A stretch of DNA of 5,160 nt from positions 1 to 5,160 of the forward strand of contig DAOWDI010000225.1 in assembly GCA_030639105.1 (NCBI GenBank). Reading direction: 5' to 3'. Positions 4,575-5,160 of the stretch are shown here, piece by piece. Source of the stretch: Gammaproteobacteria bacterium (lineage in GTDB: Bacteria; Pseudomonadota; Gammaproteobacteria; Ga0077536). A program made the position numbers and the translations under genes. Each line of letters begins with the position of its first letter. The stretch's first letter is position 1. The notes under the pieces are model-generated. The model did not search any database. It was not told where the DNA came from and saw nothing but the letters and a program-made list of their open reading frames with translations.

Positions 4575-5160
4575 CGCAGGCGACGCAGCAGGATTTTTAC
4601 AATGATATTGATGCGTTTCTCGTCACCCTGTCAGGCTATTCCCCGAATACTAAAGCAGCATACCGACGAGACCTGATCCAGTTCCTCGATTATCTCGGTA
4701 AGCAAGATACGCCCGGATGGCGATCAATCGATAACCAAATGATCCGTGGTTTCGTCGCCGCCGGGCATCGTGCCGGAAGGAGCAGCCCAACGCTCGCCCG
4801 TAGGTTGTCTTCGCTACGTGCATTGTTCGCCTATTTGATCGAACGTCACCTGATGGATGTGGATCCTGTGCAAGACGTACGTGCACCAAAACAGATGCGA
4901 AAACTACCGGCCGTCTTGGATGTAGATCAAACCGGGAAGCTCTTGGCCGCCAAGCCTGGGGGGTTTCTTGGTCTGCGCGATCTGGCGATGTGGGAGTTGA
5001 TGTATTCGAGTGGGTTGCGGGTCTCGGAGTTGGTGAATCTGGACGCCGGGGATCTCGAAAGGGACGATGGTGAGGTGCGCGTGCCAGGAAAAATAAGTAA
5101 GGAACGGATCATACCGGTAGGCCGCATTGCTCTCGAAGCGCTCACGCGATGGATGCAACA
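4571..5160 (+). CDS. xerC: Tyrosine recombinase XerC (C-terminus beyond window edge)
   Basis: The frame is open from TTG 4571 to the window edge, 196 codons of an expected 300 or so. XerC acts with XerD at dif to resolve chromosome dimers at cell division. Residues about 8-95 form the N-terminal SAM-like core-binding domain (FLVTLSGYSPNTKAAYRRDL, then ARRLSSLRALFAYLIE), followed by the family linker NP-x-APK-like segment DPVQDVRAPKQMRKLP. The catalytic domain starts at about 115. SSGLRVSELVNLD holds the catalytic Arg150, and GKISKERIIPVG holds the catalytic Lys174, corresponding to Arg148 and Lys172 of E. coli. The His-Arg-His/Trp and Tyr residues lie beyond the edge. XerC rather than XerD is favoured by the position after dapF and the DUF484 gene. 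Two oddities are the TTG start overlapping the upstream TGA (TTGA) and Ile175 where the beta-hairpin usually reads GKG. The final two bases belong to an incomplete codon. Confidence 0.96.
   Translation, partial: MTQATQQDFYNDIDAFLVTLSGYSPNTKAAYRRDLIQFLDYLGKQDTPGWRSIDNQMIRGFVAAGHRAGRSSPTLARRLSSLRALFAYLIERHLMDVDPVQDVRAPKQMRKLPAVLDVDQTGKLLAAKPGGFLGLRDLAMWELMYSSGLRVSELVNLDAGDLERDDGEVRVPGKISKERIIPVGRIALEALTRWMQ

Noticed and set aside
4650..5158. Minus-strand open frames opposite xerC
   Set aside because: They are shadows of a clear recombinase domain on the plus strand.
1..5160. CRISPR arrays, tRNA or rRNA genes
   Set aside because: No regularly spaced direct repeats and no cloverleaf or rRNA-like segments were seen on either strand by reading.

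Overview
The window looks like a chromosomal segment of a gammaproteobacterium with moderately high GC. The main evidence is the block dapF, DUF484 (YigA-type) gene, xerC at 3025-5160. These genes lie in the same order and direction as in Escherichia coli and many other Gammaproteobacteria, and they are joined by 4-base stop/start overlaps. The species cannot be named from the sequence alone.

Left part (1-598, minus strand): two small genes for exported proteins are read in the same direction, about 64 bases apart. The upstream one encodes a glycine-zipper protein with an unusually regular GxxxG ladder. The downstream one is cut by the window edge and resembles the HdeA family of periplasmic acid-stress chaperones. 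Both have signal peptides and Shine-Dalgarno sequences. Together they suggest a small envelope-stress operon.

Middle part (599-1864): after about 230 bases of apparently non-coding DNA there is a decayed REP-associated tyrosine transposase (IS200/RAYT type, HUH motif still visible), broken by a stop codon, frameshifts and loss of its C-terminus. Directly after the broken end, an extended -10 promoter sits so close to an ATG that the message may be leaderless. It drives a small conserved-looking protein of unknown function, followed by a DUF6036-like nucleotidyltransferase. The two are coupled by a TTGA overlap. This pair, next to a dead transposase, is the most system-like and least understood item in the window.

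Right part (1865-5160): a structured, repeat-bearing 160-base gap precedes a secreted TraB/GumN-family protein. A 91-base gap with two hairpins leads to dapF (last epimerisation step of diaminopimelate synthesis, for lysine and peptidoglycan). Then come the DUF484 gene and xerC (tyrosine recombinase for chromosome dimer resolution), which runs off the right edge. The last three genes are probably co-transcribed and translationally coupled. Most of the window is ordinary core genome; the accessory interest is concentrated at about 828-1864.
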